Shown piece by piece: positions 45,309-55,200 of a stretch of 64,000 nucleotides of DNA (positions are counted from its first letter, which is position 1; each line of letters starts with the position of its first letter). The DNA is from an uncultured bacterium (GTDB lineage Bacteria; Verrucomicrobiota; Kiritimatiellia; CAIKKV01). The stretch spans positions 1 through 64,000 of the forward strand of contig CALHRZ010000004.1 in assembly GCA_938038445.1 (NCBI GenBank). Direction: 5' to 3'. The translations under genes were made by a program, and so were the position numbers. The notes beneath the pieces were generated by a model that did not search any database, had not been told where the DNA came from, and worked only from the letters and a program-made list of their open reading frames with translations.

Positions 45309-48300
45309 TCAGGGTTCCTCCAAGGCGAAGGATACTTCTCTACTGCCATCCGTGATGCGAAGGGCACCGTTCTCGGCCGTGATGTGATCGTAGCGGTCCG
45401 GCTCATTTTTGCGATGGGGCAGGAGGATGGTGGTGAAGGCGCCCGCGCTCCGGATGCGGAGGATATGCTGGCGTTCCTCAGATTCTGTGACGTGACTGCC
45501 CCAAGCGGATACGGCCCAGTTTCCCAGCAAAGCCTGCGCGGGTTTTTCCACATGAACGTAAACCTCGACATCCACGTCGTAACGGCCATGAAAGTCGAAC
45601 CGGTGCATACCCGGGGCCAAATCGAAGGGAGGCGTTGCGGAGGGCAAGTCGGTTGGCGGAGCGCCTTGCCGATATTCGACGGTGGGATGGCGGTGTTCGG
45701 GGGGTGTGATAGGGCCGTGCGCAGTATTGACTGCGCCAGTCGCCATGAGGAACCACGAGGCGATCTTGGGAAAGGCCGCATCCGGCCCGTCGAAGGTATC
45801 CCGTATAACGATGATGGGTCGGGCGGAATTCGACCGGTCCACAATCGCTCGACGCTTCCAGGTGAGCCCGTCACGTTCGAAGACGGAAACCACACCGGCC
45901 CGATTGGCGGTGCTTAGAAAATTTGTTTGGCTTGATCGCGCCCATACGCGGGATCCACTCAAGGGGACGCCGTTCTGATCCCACGGGTGATCAAGGGCCG
46001 CTTCTGGGACCACGGTGCTGTGGAGATAGGGGCTGGGGGTATAGGGGGTGTAGATGGCCGACCAGGAGACGGAGATCGGACGACCCAGTGCGTAAAGCAC
46101 GAACATGCCATGATCGTGGTGACGGTGGTCGCGGTAGTGGTCTCCGTTGACGATCCACAATGCGGTTTCATGGGAAGTTCCCCAACCGTGACGCAGCACG
46201 GTATAATACCCTTGGAACGTTGCGTCGCCCAACTGGGGATCTGTAGCGGGAAGGCGGTCGTCGATCATCAGCAAGGTGCTTCCGAAGAAAGAGGAGTGTG
46301 GACGTCCTCCGGCGTGCCAGGCGCCCATCAATCGGGCGGACAAGGAGGGGTTGGCGTCGCGAAACCCTGTTCCGAGCACACCATAAATTTCCGACGGTTC
46401 GGTTCCGCTGTCGCCCAGAGCGATGAAACAGCGTTTCCCTCCCACTCGGGGTTCGGGTGGAGTGAGCAGGTTCAAGAAGAATTCTGCAAATTTTGCCAGT
46501 TTTGGCCATTCAACAAAAGGATCGAGTTCGCCCAGTTGCTTGACCTGCATGAGGTTGTTGAGCGTAGGGAGAAACGAGGCGCCCACGTAATGAGGGCATC
46601 CGATATGGGCACCATACTCGTTGATCTGTTGCTCAACGGCTGCACGTAAACCTTGCACAACCTGCGGCACACGTTCTCGCATGGTGGGATGCCGTCCCAT
46701 GAAGAGAGCATAAAAACGTCGATACCCCCACTGCTGGAGGGGCATATTCTCCGTGCCAAGATTCAGCCCATGCTCCGTGAAGCCGACCGGCGCGTGATCA
46801 TCGTCCCATACGAGATTGGCGAAGAGCACCGCGGCTGCTTTGAGGGCGGCCCGTTGGTCGTTTGGCAGATCCGGCTCGGCTAACAGTTGGTCAATCCACA
46901 CCCCGTACCGTTGCGCAGTCAGTCCTCCGTGCCAGTAGTGGCTGCCGAACTCATAAATGCCACCCCGATTTACCAGGTTTTCAAGAATGTTGCGGGCCGC
47001 GGCGACAACCTGCGTGACGGCCGCGTCCCGTTTGCCGGTCGGGTCGAGCCAGGCATCGAACAAGGGGCGGGTATATGGGTCGGCGTTATAGAGCCATCCG
47101 TAATAGGCTGGATCAGACCGCACGCGTTCTCGGACGGCGGCCATTGCGTCGGCATGCATAAATGCCCCGCCGTAACCACCTGACGGATCTGGAAAATCCA
47201 TAGACCATCTGTGCACTTTGTTGAGGTTAATACCACCATGAATATTCATCTGGCGGTTGATCGGTTGAAGTTCAGTCTGCTCACGCAAGTCCGCCTTTGT
47301 GCTTACGAATAATCCCCATTCAAAGCGGGAACGATGGAAGACGCGGGCATCGGGTCCCCGACGGAAGCTGGCACTGGCGATTCCGGCAGCGGGCGGACTT
47401 CCCCCGCGGTGAAAGACGCCCGGTCCGCTCATGTGGGCACCCAGCAACCGGGAAGCATGCCCCGCAAAGATGCCGATGAGCGGCGCCGATTCTCCGGCGT
47501 CGCGGTTGAATAGCTGCCAATACCAGCCGGTGTCGAAGCACCACGGGTCCCACAGGGCCATGCGGCGCCAGTTCGCCTCCGGTTTGGCGCCGGCGGGCGT
47601 TTGGGGATAGTCCAGATCCACTTGTGCATCCATTGGAGGACGGGAATGGGTCATTCGGTATACTTGTCCATCGGGCTCATAGCCGGCCTTTTGCGACCGC
47701 GCATGATGACCGCGGTATCGTCCATGAGTCGGACGCAAGGGCTCATAGAAGTTCAGCGACCAGTACACATCCATGTCGGTTTCTTCTTCGAAGAGGATCG
47801 AAGGTTGGCCGGCCTGGAGGGTGATCGTGCAGCGGTAGAAGCCGGGACCTTCCGGTGCGAGGGTTTGGGTGCCATACCGGTATTCGGGCCGGTCGAACTG
47901 GTGGTGCACCTCGGCCACAACCATGAGGGGGCCCCGTTCCAGAAGGCGCGTGCTCCCTTCGCGCCATTCTCCCCAGACGGACAACTCATTGGGTCCGGTG
48001 GCCGTCCAGGCGCCGTCGGCGAGGCGGATTCCCTGGACGGGGGCGAGAAGTCGTAGAAAGCTTTCCGTGGGCGAATATTTCGGCACGCGCACTGCGGTCC
48101 GGTTGTTTGCGATCTCGTAATGGGTGTCTGTTTCATGGACCGTAACGGTATCCGGGTTGGCGGGGAGCATTTCGCCTGGTGTGGAGGGATGAATCAGGGT
48201 CCAGGATTTTGTGGTGCCGGCGGGCAAGTCCGTTCGAACGGCGAGTTTCTTACCGTTGTCGAGAAATTGGAAGGGCACGGGTTCTCCGGCGTCGTTTACG

Positions 48301-48494
48301 ACCGCGGCATTTTGCGTGGGGGTACTGGGTGGCAGATCGAAGTCAATGATCTGGTCCGGGTGAGAGACGCCGAACCGTTCGACAATTTCGAAACGCAGGG
48401 GCAAAGCGTGGGGGATCGAATCGGGCTCGATTTTTCTTCCTGGGACGCATCCTGTCAGTGTGATTCCAGCCATGGCTACACATAATACTTTCAT
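45309..48494 (-). CDS. Heparinase II/III-like lipoprotein (third of four)
   Basis: 1061 aa from ATG 48494. The N-terminus MKVLCVAMAGITLTGC is a lipoprotein signal with lipobox LTGC (C16), unlike its paralogues, which have plain signal peptides. An N-terminal beta domain ('PHALPLRFEIVERFGVSHPD') is followed by the toroid with 'GTENMPLQQWGYRRFY' near residue 581 and 'HHDHGMFVLYALGRPISV' near 791. It would be anchored in the outer membrane facing the periplasm or outside. Start codons at 48503 and 48530 are possible; the -10 box of the promoter at 48502-48530 overlaps them, which argues for 48494 with a nearly leaderless message. The next gene is the beta-repeat protein, 150 nt on. Confidence 0.78.
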   Translation of the reverse strand: MKVLCVAMAGITLTGCVPGRKIEPDSIPHALPLRFEIVERFGVSHPDQIIDFDLPPSTPTQNAAVVNDAGEPVPFQFLDNGKKLAVRTDLPAGTTKSWTLIHPSTPGEMLPANPDTVTVHETDTHYEIANNRTAVRVPKYSPTESFLRLLAPVQGIRLADGAWTATGPNELSVWGEWREGSTRLLERGPLMVVAEVHHQFDRPEYRYGTQTLAPEGPGFYRCTITLQAGQPSILFEEETDMDVYWSLNFYEPLRPTHGRYRGHHARSQKAGYEPDGQVYRMTHSRPPMDAQVDLDYPQTPAGAKPEANWRRMALWDPWCFDTGWYWQLFNRDAGESAPLIGIFAGHASRLLGAHMSGPGVFHRGGSPPAAGIASASFRRGPDARVFHRSRFEWGLFVSTKADLREQTELQPINRQMNIHGGINLNKVHRWSMDFPDPSGGYGGAFMHADAMAAVRERVRSDPAYYGWLYNADPYTRPLFDAWLDPTGKRDAAVTQVVAAARNILENLVNRGGIYEFGSHYWHGGLTAQRYGVWIDQLLAEPDLPNDQRAALKAAAVLFANLVWDDDHAPVGFTEHGLNLGTENMPLQQWGYRRFYALFMGRHPTMRERVPQVVQGLRAAVEQQINEYGAHIGCPHYVGASFLPTLNNLMQVKQLGELDPFVEWPKLAKFAEFFLNLLTPPEPRVGGKRCFIALGDSGTEPSEIYGVLGTGFRDANPSLSARLMGAWHAGGRPHSSFFGSTLLMIDDRLPATDPQLGDATFQGYYTVLRHGWGTSHETALWIVNGDHYRDHRHHDHGMFVLYALGRPISVSWSAIYTPYTPSPYLHSTVVPEAALDHPWDQNGVPLSGSRVWARSSQTNFLSTANRAGVVSVFERDGLTWKRRAIVDRSNSARPIIVIRDTFDGPDAAFPKIASWFLMATGAVNTAHGPITPPEHRHPTVEYRQGAPPTDLPSATPPFDLAPGMHRFDFHGRYDVDVEVYVHVEKPAQALLGNWAVSAWGSHVTESEERQHILRIRSAGAFTTILLPHRKNEPDRYDHITAENGALRITDGSREVSFALEEP

Positions 48495-48501
48495 ACTTGC
48501 C

Positions 48502-48530
48502 ATACTACACTCAATACACCCATTAGACAA
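48502..48530 (-). promoter_or_regulatory. Sigma70-type promoter with GTATTG element (site 2)
   Basis: Minus-strand reading: -35 TTGTCT (48530-48525), 17-bp spacer, -10 TAGTAT (48507-48502). The spacer holds GTGTATTGAGTG, matching sites 1 and 3. An A/T tract (48533-48550) lies just upstream, as at site 3. The predicted transcription start is at or next to the ATG at 48494. Confidence 0.62.
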
Positions 48531-48614
48531 GAATTATTAATTTTTTTATGTGAACAGGGGACAGAGAGGATCCATCGGTTTTGGGGCAACGAGGGGCGAA
48601 TTCTCAGGTTGCCC

Positions 48615-51600
48615 TTAAAAATGGCCCCGCTCGCGGCGTTCGGCTTCGGTTTCAAACTCCTCGCTCATGCGTTTGGCGATCCCTCGCAGGAGGGGGACGC
48701 CCAAGTTGGTCAGCAGGCATCGAATGAAGCGCCGGGCCCGCTCCGGTTCGTCGAGGTCGGTAAGGTGCCAACGGAGGTTGTCCAGGACCAAGGTTCCTGG
48801 GCCGACCCGATAGACTGTGAGGGCTCCGCGCCGCGTGAGGGAAGCGGCGTTTTCGGTTTGGGGGGGCAGACGGATGAGGGCGCTGGCCGGTTCGGGGTGA
48901 AGGGAGGCCAGGCTCCAAGGAGCCGATTTTGCCTTTTGCACTATCCAGTAGAGGTAGTTATTGGTCATACCGTTGGTCAGGGGGTGGGTATGCCGGAAGA
49001 CGTCCCATTCGCCGGGCTTAGCGGTTCCCGGGAGGACCTCGCCGGGAAGGTGGAGCGTCTGGAGCAGTTGGCGGGTTTGGGTGACGTTCAGCGCATGGAG
49101 GCAGACGGTTCGGCCGTTATGGAGGGTCTCCGCAAGGGGCGCCGTATTGGATTCGTCTATGCAGCGTCCATCGAGGAGGGCGATTTCGGCTTCGAGCGCC
49201 TTTTCCCAAGCTTCATTATTTCCCAGCCAACCGACCTCGAGCACCCTCTGCCATGCGTCGTCCTGGAGGCAAACTCCCACGGAACGGTCATTCCACGCGG
49301 GGCGGTATGTGGCGAGCGAGGCCAGGAGCTGCGCGGGGATGGGTGACTGTTCGAAGGCGGGGACCACTTCGAGGGTACTCACCAGAATGCTTCCTTTGCC
49401 GTAGCGCATTTCAAGCAACGGCGTGCAGGTCAGGCCGGCGCGATCGGTTCCCGCGGCCAACAGGGGGATTACGTTGCCCTCCTGGGGAATGTCGAGGCAG
49501 CGGCGGGCCACATAATAGGACTCTCCCCAGAGGGCGAAATCCTTGTTCTGGAAGCCTTTCAGCACAGGGTGGAAAGGGGCGACCGCATACGCAAAGGTGA
49601 TTTCCAGCCGGTTTTCCGGGGCGTATCCTTTTCCATTCGAGAGGGGGATGGGCAAATCGGCGAGCACGCAGAGGGGAGGGCGGTCGAGGATCAGGCACCC
49701 GCCTTCTTTGACGAAGGAGTCGAGTGCGCGACGCAGGCGGCGCCAATCGCCGGCATTCGCCCCATCGGCATCGAATCCGATCCAGAGGGCGCGAAGCGGG
49801 GCGAGCGATTCCTCGGACAAGTCGGAAATCAATCCGGGGCATTGGATGCCGCGCCGGTCGAGACGAAGGGACCATTGGCGGTTTGGATCGAACAGGCCGA
49901 AATCGTCGGGCAGAGCGATCCCGCATGACCGGGGATGGACGGTGATCGTCTTTTCCCAATAATCCACGACCGTGCCATCCTGCAACAGGGTGACGCGATA
50001 GAGAAGGGGGGTGGGTTCCGAGACATTGGGCGCGAGGAATCGGTTTTCGAAGGCGACGGATTCCCCGGGTTTCATCGTTCGCCGGGGCATTCGGTGGAGG
50101 GTGAGGGAGGCGCCATTTATCCGGGCTTCGCAGACGAGTTCGAGATTCGTCTCCTGTCGCGTATCGTTGTGCATCGAAAGGGGGAAGGCGATCTCTTCAT
50201 CGGCCAGGCATTCGGTACGGTAGTTGTGGTCGAGCACGGCCAGCGGGCGAATGGCGCGAACATAGACCGCTGCTTCTGGCTGGGCCAACAGTTTGCGGCA
50301 ATCGGTTTCGTTTCCCAGCAGGAACGACCACGCGCAAAAGCCGGAGACATCCTGCCGGCGGTAGGCTTGGGCTTCCATTCCCCAGAGTTTTTCCTGCACC
50401 TTGGCGGTTCCGAAGTCGGCTTCTTCGAAGGCGACATCCCCAATGATGCTGGCCTGATTATCCGGAGTGGCGCCGAATACGCAGGTGTACTCTCCGAAAT
50501 AGAGCGGTTTGTCTTTGCGCCAGACCCACGAGGGCATATGGGAATAACCGACACCGTACCAGGGGAACTTGAAGGGATGATCCAGCCAATAGGCCGTATG
50601 GGGATAATCGGGGAATGCTTGCCAGTTTTTCGGGTAATGGAGATTGTACATGGCGAGATGGCCGAGGAAATCCATGGCGGAGGACATTTGGATCACTCGG
50701 CTGTCGTCTTCGGCGGCCGCCTCGGCCAGGATGCGTTTAAAAACGCGGGTCATGGCCGCCATTTTGGCGGCATTCTTATCCTCGGTCAGATCCCAGGGGG
50801 TGATGGGGGACATTTCGTTGGAAAGGGACCAGATCACCACCGAGGGATTATTGCGGTCGCGTCGGACCAGGGCTTCGAAGAAATGATTCCGCACGTTTTC
50901 ATAGCAGGCGTCTTCGCTTCCCGCCCAGTCGAAGCTGTGGAAACCGGTTGTCCACAAGGCCGTTTCCGTGGTGATCAACATTCCGGCGCGATCGGCGGCG
51001 ATGACCCAATCCTTCGGCATCGGCCTGGCATGGAGACGGACGTGGTTGATGTGGCCTTCCACCTTAGCGATTCGGAAGAATTCGATCTTCTCCTCGAGGG
51101 ACATCGCGTGTTGTTTGGGGCCGATATGGCCGCTTTGGCCGAAGAGGTGGATTTTGCGCCCGTTGAGCAAAAAATCGTGGCCATTGATGGTGAATTCTCG
51201 GAAGCCGAACGTGTCGCGATGGAGGTCGAGACGGCGGGAGGCGATATGGGAATTTGCGGGGGGGACGGAGGGGGATCGTTCCGTTAGGGTTGTGCACAGA
51301 TCGTACAGGAAGGGGTCGTCGGTATCCCACCATCGGGCGTCAGGCCAAGGGATCTCTTCCTTGACCTGGATTGTGGTTTTGGCGGGCAGCACGACGTCGC
51401 GGTCGAGCAAGCGCTTGGGGGAGGGGAGGTTCCCTGCCTTGATCAAGCCGGGTTGGTTGAATCGGCTGGGCCGGGCGATGCTTCGGAGGCGGACCGTTGT
51501 TTCCCGATTCGTGTCGTTACTCAAGGCGACCGTGTAGTGGAGAGTTCCACTGGACACGGAAGGTTTGGCAAAGACGTACTCGACTCGGATGGGGGGCGCC

Positions 51601-52244
51601 GCTTCCAGGCGGACTTCATCCACTGCGCGGCCATCGATCCCGCCGTAATGGACGGGATGAACGAGGTTATTTTCGATTTCTTTGCAGGTGGGCAAGCGGG
51701 TGCCGGTAAACCGGTGCGGATCGAAGGGGCGATGTCCGCTGACGCCCACATCGCCGACTGTGATGACGATTTCGTTTTCTTCGCCGGGGCGGATGGCCTC
51801 GGTTACGTCCACGCGATGGGGTTCCAATCCGCCAACATAGTGTGTCACCTGGACGCCGTTGATTTCCGCTGTGACATGATAGCGGGCGTTGTTCAGGTGA
51901 AGAAGAACCGAATGGTTACGCCACGCGGGGGGGATTTTGACGCGTTGGGCATAGGTGAGAAAATGGGAGGGCAACCGTTTTGTCGGGGTCGAAGAACCTG
52001 CATTGCCGGCCTCGGTGGGAGTGGGAGTTTGGTCGCTGTGTGGTTTTTCCCCGTGTGCGCCTTCCAAGGGCCGCAAACCGTATTGCCATCCGCCCGGCAG
52101 GCTAATTTGGCGGGGGTGGTTTTCGGGGTCGTGAGCGAGTTCAAGTTCTTCGATCTTCAGGGGGCCGGGTTGGGCGGACCGCCGCGCATCGTGCTTCGAG
52201 GTCGAAACCCACCATCGGTTCTTCAAGTCGAGTCGGTTTCTCAT
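48615..52244 (-). CDS. Glycoside hydrolase family 2 enzyme
   Basis: 1209 aa, no signal peptide. The layout is a GH2 sugar-binding domain ('QRVKIPPAWRNHSVLLHLNNARYHVTAEINGV' region near 95-130), an immunoglobulin-like domain, and a TIM barrel starting about 365 ('FGFREFTINGHDFLLNGRKI'). The acid/base is E477 in 'VVIWSLSNEMSP' and the likely nucleophile is E585 in 'PLYFGEYTC'. About 600 further residues include a glutamine-amidotransferase-like or beta-sandwich region. Beta-galactosidase, beta-glucuronidase and beta-mannosidase are all possible; sequence alone does not tell. ATG at 52244 has AAGGAAA upstream. Lacking a signal peptide, it is probably cytoplasmic and works on imported oligosaccharides. 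Confidence 0.85.
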   Translation of the reverse strand: MRNRLDLKNRWWVSTSKHDARRSAQPGPLKIEELELAHDPENHPRQISLPGGWQYGLRPLEGAHGEKPHSDQTPTPTEAGNAGSSTPTKRLPSHFLTYAQRVKIPPAWRNHSVLLHLNNARYHVTAEINGVQVTHYVGGLEPHRVDVTEAIRPGEENEIVITVGDVGVSGHRPFDPHRFTGTRLPTCKEIENNLVHPVHYGGIDGRAVDEVRLEAAPPIRVEYVFAKPSVSSGTLHYTVALSNDTNRETTVRLRSIARPSRFNQPGLIKAGNLPSPKRLLDRDVVLPAKTTIQVKEEIPWPDARWWDTDDPFLYDLCTTLTERSPSVPPANSHIASRRLDLHRDTFGFREFTINGHDFLLNGRKIHLFGQSGHIGPKQHAMSLEEKIEFFRIAKVEGHINHVRLHARPMPKDWVIAADRAGMLITTETALWTTGFHSFDWAGSEDACYENVRNHFFEALVRRDRNNPSVVIWSLSNEMSPITPWDLTEDKNAAKMAAMTRVFKRILAEAAAEDDSRVIQMSSAMDFLGHLAMYNLHYPKNWQAFPDYPHTAYWLDHPFKFPWYGVGYSHMPSWVWRKDKPLYFGEYTCVFGATPDNQASIIGDVAFEEADFGTAKVQEKLWGMEAQAYRRQDVSGFCAWSFLLGNETDCRKLLAQPEAAVYVRAIRPLAVLDHNYRTECLADEEIAFPLSMHNDTRQETNLELVCEARINGASLTLHRMPRRTMKPGESVAFENRFLAPNVSEPTPLLYRVTLLQDGTVVDYWEKTITVHPRSCGIALPDDFGLFDPNRQWSLRLDRRGIQCPGLISDLSEESLAPLRALWIGFDADGANAGDWRRLRRALDSFVKEGGCLILDRPPLCVLADLPIPLSNGKGYAPENRLEITFAYAVAPFHPVLKGFQNKDFALWGESYYVARRCLDIPQEGNVIPLLAAGTDRAGLTCTPLLEMRYGKGSILVSTLEVVPAFEQSPIPAQLLASLATYRPAWNDRSVGVCLQDDAWQRVLEVGWLGNNEAWEKALEAEIALLDGRCIDESNTAPLAETLHNGRTVCLHALNVTQTRQLLQTLHLPGEVLPGTAKPGEWDVFRHTHPLTNGMTNNYLYWIVQKAKSAPWSLASLHPEPASALIRLPPQTENAASLTRRGALTVYRVGPGTLVLDNLRWHLTDLDEPERARRFIRCLLTNLGVPLLRGIAKRMSEEFETEAERRERGHF

Positions 52245-52292
52245 AATTTCATTTTCCTTTTCGGGTTCGGATACGATGAAGCGTTCGAGGGT

Positions 52293-55200
52293 TTACGGTT
52301 GGGGGTGTAGCCGTGCCAAGTAGAAATGGCGCAATGCGGGCAATGTTGCGTTTTTCAGCGCTTCGAGATCGCGCAAGTGTTCGGGAGGGGTTTCCCGAAC
52401 GTAGGCCAGAGCGAGGGGGAGGGATTTGCGAGAGTCGGCTTCGGCCAATGCGCGGGCGATGGCGCGTCGGATCACAGGCGTTGTCCCAAGGTGTTGCGGC
52501 CTGAACCACGGGCGAATGTCCCGGATGGCCTGGGCGAGGTCCAGGATGGCTCGTTCGCAGTGTTGGAGCGCTTGCCGCTGCTCGTGGCCATCTCCGCCAA
52601 ACCGGAGGGCTTGAGCGAGCGCTGCCTGGCGATTGGCGAGCACCCAATGTTGACGCCAGTGGTAGTAGGGAAGGTCGAGACACGCCTTTGCCAGCAGGTA
52701 GGCGGTGTGCTCATCCTGCCTGCCGCAACGCCACAGGGCCCACAGGATGTAGGGACGGTACAAGCGGGTGGTATAGAAATCCGGAACGTTGCGGTAGTGG
52801 ACGGCGGCCCATTGGGCTTCCTGCGCGTCGAGTTCGGCATTGCGTTGTTGGAGGAACGGAATGGCGGCCGGGTCTCCCACAGTTGCCAGGCAGCGCAAAC
52901 GGGAGAGATCGGAGAGAGACCAATTCAGGATATTCTGGGCCGCAACCGTTGGGAGGGCTGTCGCCGCCAGTTCGCCTACCAGGTCATTCAACTGATGCGG
53001 AGGCGCAGCGACGAATCGCGCGGCCAATGTTTTCCACGGGGCGCTTTTTCCCAAACGGGGACGGGCGAGACGGACGAGTTCGGGATATGCCAACGGATCA
53101 ATCCGTCCGGCATGTTCGAGCCAATAGGTCACGGCGTTCAAGGCATCGGAATCGGATCCGTCGGCGAGAAGGATCCGCAGTCGCTCGGCGACCTCCATCT
53201 GTTGTTTTCGATCCCTCTCCCTTTCCTCAAGCAACGCCGTGAGTGCCGTCTCTTGGAGCCAGGCGCGGGCGTCATCCACCCGCTTTGTTCTCGCTGGGTC
53301 GGGGGGGGTTACGGTGTTCGCCCCTTGGGCCAGGTGTTGCAGGCAGTGCTGAGCCACTTTGGGCCACCAGGCGCTCTGCCACCAAGGGGATTCCGGTTGC
53401 CCCGAATTGGAAGCGGCCCATACGATGGCGCGTCCTTGGCCATAGGGTCCGGCGACGAGAAGCGGCACGCCGGAACGGGTTTCCATCAGCACCTGGCTGC
53501 CGGGTCGGGGTTCGATGTGGCTGATCCATTCGACGGAGGGTTTGTCGCCAAAATCGGGGGGCGTTGTGCCAAGCACTTGAGTGAACGCCGCTGTGGCTCG
53601 CACGGTTCCATCCATGGGGCGTACGCGGCGCAGGTAGGTCTGTTGGCGGGTGCGGACGGGCAACGCCTCCTCGAGGAACGATCCTTCGTATTGGCCTTTG
53701 GAGAGGGAGTACCAACTGCCGATGGCAAACACCCCCCCACCGCCGGCTACGAAATCCCGCAGGTCTCGGCGTTGGGCCAAAGAGAAGGCGGGGGCGGGCA
53801 CCGCGTCGAGCAACACGATGTCATAGCGCGCCAATTCGGCACGATCGGGCCAGGGGTGCATGGAGCCGGGATTTTGAGGAGAAAGGTCGGATAATCCGGA
53901 GATGCCCCGCATGATCGCTTCCTGTGCGACGGCTCCTTCCAGCATTGCATACGCTTCTTCCAACCGATGGCGATGGGAAAACGCGCCCCGCGCGTGCAAA
54001 ACGTCCGGATGTCCGTTTCGCGCGAGGGGCAGCGGCTCCGCCGGCTTTGGGTCCCATCCGGAATCGCGACCGCTTCGATGCGTCTCGAAGGAAACGGGTT
54101 CGTAGAGGACATCCCCGGGGGCGGTATCCGGGGGCAATCCCAGCGCGAGCGCTTTGTCGAGCACCTCGGGGGTAATCGGGATCCGGCCTTCGTTGATCGC
54201 GCGGATGGTGTTCTCGTCCAAATCCCCTTCGATCCGAAGAGCATCCATTTGGACGGGATCGGGGCACAGGGTATGCAACGGAGGCGCTTCGGGAGGATGG
54301 TCCAGCTCGATCACGACCATCGTCCAGAGATTGAGTTCGGGGATCGTGAGGCGGCCGTTTTCGAAGCGGGAAGGTTGCGGTTGAAAATCGTCTCGATCGC
54401 CCACGGCGAAGAGGTTTGCCACCGTGCAGCCCGGAGGCAGGGAGAGTTCGAAGGGGATTTGAGTCTGCGGGGGATTGAGATGGGTTGGGGGAGTCGAGGG
54501 GGTGCCGAACGTCGTGGCGTCGTTGAGATTGACCAGTTGAAGAATGAGTTGAAGGCGGGTGGGAGAGACCGACCGTTCGTACACGAAGGCATCCCATCGG
54601 AACGGCAAGTCGCCGACCGGTTTCAGAAAGTGGGCGGGATTCAAAAGGCGGCGCAGGGCGGGATCCAGAATAAACCGGGAGAACCGGGTGGCGAATCGGC
54701 GCAACGCGGGGGATCCGCCACCCATCGGGCGACTTCCTGCCGCGAAGAGGAGCGCTTCATTCCACGGGGTCTGATCGTCGAAAACACACAGGTAATAACC
54801 GCCATGGAGGCGGATGAAATCGCCCACATTTTGGAGGTGCCTGATGTTGTGGCTTGCGGGACCTGGCAGGTTCCGGTAGTACTCATCCATGCACAGACCG
54901 CCGCCGCGCGCTCGGGCGGCCAGGCACACGTCGGTGAACGCGCCTTTCCGCTCGCTATGCCGGGAGTCGATGGCGTTGTAGCCGAAGGCGAACTGAGGGA
55001 CCTGTTTGCGGATATGATCCTCGGCGATCTTGATGAGGCAAGCTGAAGAAATCGGGGTCAGGGACGACCATTCGCCATCGTAGCGCACGCCGTTCCAACC
55101 GAGCAATTGGGCGGAGCGGGCGATTTCGTCGCACCCGTAGAACGTCGTGGCGTGATTGCCAGGATGGGTCCAACACGAGATCCACATCTGCCAGAAATCC

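Noticed and set aside
52326-53894. 522-aa plus-strand open frame
   Set aside because: Antisense to the large multidomain gene, with no ribosome site or recognisable domain.
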